DNA from: Syntrophaceae bacterium
GTDB taxonomy: Bacteria; Desulfobacterota; Desulfomonilia; Desulfomonilales; Desulfomonilaceae
Reading direction: 5' to 3'
NCBI GenBank assembly: GCA_014874425.1
Contig: JACWAG010000431.1
Span: 1 to 6,011, forward strand
Length of the DNA: 6,011 nucleotides
Part shown: in pieces, positions 5,157 to 6,011 of the stretch
How the letters are laid out: each line of letters opens with the position of its first letter
Numbering within the stretch: position 1 is the stretch's first letter
The notes under the pieces: generated by a model
The model's input: only the letters and a program-made list of their open reading frames with translations
The model's database searches: none
What the model was told of the DNA's origin: nothing
Made by a program: the position numbers and the translations under genes

Positions 5157-6011
5157 TCAAAGAACGTTGTTCAATTTCGTTGCAAGTTCCTGGAAAAACT
5201 TGAGTGATTCCGGGTTCATCATAGAATCTACATTTACTGCTTTGTCCAACGGCGTACCCGAAAGAATCTTCTTCACCGGAACTTCTAGTCTCTTTGAGTT
5301 AAGGGTCTTGGGGATAGATAGCACCGCATAGATTTCGTCGGGAACGTGCCTGGGAGAGAGGGCATTCCGAATAGCGTTCCGGATTTTGTCTTTTAATGCG
5401 TCGCTAAAATCAACGCCTTCCTTGAGCACAACAAAAAGCGGCATCATGTAACGTCCCTTGGAATCCTCAAATCCCACAATTAGGCTTTCCGTGATCTCTG
5501 GAAGCTCGTCCACAACGCCATATATTTCACTGCTCCCCATCCTTACGCCCATTCGTTTAAGGGTAGAATCTGATCGGCCGGCGATGACAGCGCTGCCGCG
5601 ACTTGTAATCTTTACCCAATCACCGTGCCTCCAAACTCCAGGGAAAACCTCAAAGTAGCTTTCAATGTAGCGCTTGTTTTCTGGATCGTTCCAAAGATAA
5701 ATAGGTAGAGACGGCATTGGTTCGGTAATGACCAGTTCGCCAACTTCGTCCACTACCGAATGGCCGTTTTCGTCGTAGGCCTCAGAGCCGTACTCATCCT
5801 TATGCGACGGTATCCCGAACAGGATCACCGATTTAACGCCGGCTTTGTAGACGCCTTCGCATTCGCGGACAAGTTCGTCGACCGAAAGCTGAAAGACATT
5901 CGGCATCGAAGAGATCTCTTTGCGCACCTTCTTGCCGGGTACGACGAACATCGGATAGATGAAATCACTCGGCTGGAGCACGGTCTCGCGGACCATCTCC
6001 CGTATAGTCTC
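5157..6011 (-). CDS. chimeric frame: N-terminal part of porphobilinogen synthase (HemB) joined to the C-terminal third of acetoacetyl-CoA synthetase; 5' end outside window
   Basis: The frame is open to the window edge: five codons (ETIRE) precede the in-frame Met at 5996, and ETIREMVRETVLQPSDFIYP is internal HemB sequence, so that Met is not the true start. Numbering from it, residues 1-78 match the HemB N-terminus (DFIYPMFVVPGKK, ISSMPNVFQLSVDEL, GVKSVILFGIPSHKDEYGSE). HemB makes porphobilinogen from 5-aminolevulinate, but its metal-binding cysteines and Schiff-base lysines lie further on and are absent. Residues 79-279 match the end of acetoacetyl-CoA synthetase, which activates acetoacetate with ATP and CoA: GELVITEPMPSLPIYLWNDP (86-105), A7-like WRHGDW (122-127), hinge motif GRSDSTLKRMGVRMGSSEIY (140-159), LSPRHVPDEI (213-222), and the A10 lysine Lys235 in NSKRLEVPVKK. 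The ATP-binding N-terminal ~450 residues are missing. There is no frameshift or stop at the join. Both assignments are firm; whether the join exists in a cell is doubtful. Confidence 0.85.
   Translation of the reverse strand, partial: ETIREMVRETVLQPSDFIYPMFVVPGKKVRKEISSMPNVFQLSVDELVRECEGVYKAGVKSVILFGIPSHKDEYGSEAYDENGHSVVDEVGELVITEPMPSLPIYLWNDPENKRYIESYFEVFPGVWRHGDWVKITSRGSAVIAGRSDSTLKRMGVRMGSSEIYGVVDELPEITESLIVGFEDSKGRYMMPLFVVLKEGVDFSDALKDKIRNAIRNALSPRHVPDEIYAVLSIPKTLNSKRLEVPVKKILSGTPLDKAVNVDSMMNPESLKFFQELATKLNNVL
5763..5783 (-). other. crossover zone between the HemB and acetoacetyl-CoA synthetase sequences
   Basis: The codons for EAYDENG (residues 72-78 from the Met at 5996) fit both families. 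HemB has GS-(E/D)-A-(Y/W)-x-(E/D)-(D/N)-G after the HKDE motif. Acetoacetyl-CoA synthetases have a similar V-E-A-(F/Y)-D-(E/D)-(D/N)-G just before the P-V-V-G-E-V-G-E-L-V stretch. The exact breakpoint therefore cannot be placed inside these 21 bases. Short shared sequence at a join is what both microhomology recombination and assembly-graph errors produce. Confidence 0.6.

Noticed and set aside
5458..5658. Plus-strand frame antisense to the acetoacetyl-CoA synthetase part
   Set aside because: It is a shadow of a well-conserved adenylate-forming domain.

Overview
The window is a minus-strand gene cluster. It encodes a complete branched-chain-amino-acid-type (LivFGHMK-like) ABC importer, with catabolic or biosynthetic gene pieces at both edges. 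Gram-negative traits (a periplasmic binding protein with a Sec signal peptide and two separate LivH/LivM permeases), moderate G+C (about 47% where counted) and the residue style of the HemB and acetoacetyl-CoA synthetase pieces fit a deltaproteobacterium/Desulfobacterota-like organism. That placement is an impression from sequence, not a tested assignment.

Layout in transcription order (right to left): a reading frame that enters from beyond the right edge and ends at 5157; a 126-base spacer; livG-like (5030-4272) and livF-like (4270-3575, TTG start, tightly coupled) ATPases; a 67-base spacer with a stem-loop; a livK-like binding protein (3507-2293); a 72-base spacer with a second stem-loop; livH-like (2220-1342) and livM-like (1334-372) permeases; a 336-base gap without a convincing gene; and the first 11 codons of another minus-strand gene (35-1). 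The two permeases, two ATPases and binding protein are all intact, so a full importer is present. The binding protein is not a close match to classical LivK, so the ligand is open.

The most remarkable item is the right-edge reading frame. Its N-terminal part reads as porphobilinogen synthase (HemB). From about residue 79 it becomes, in frame, the C-terminal third of acetoacetyl-CoA synthetase. The switch falls on a short motif (EAYDENG) that resembles both families at the crossover, and G+C drops from about 55% to about 47% there. Neither half has its catalytic core. It is therefore either an assembly chimera or a real deletion/recombination scar; a functional new fusion is the least likely reading.

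If the acetoacetyl-CoA synthetase piece reflects the real neighbour, and if the left-edge gene is a beta-keto acid cleavage enzyme (a guess from 11 residues), the importer may serve a catabolic locus yielding acetoacetate and acetoacetyl-CoA. No RNA genes, insertion sequences, CRISPR arrays or convincing rho-independent terminators were seen.
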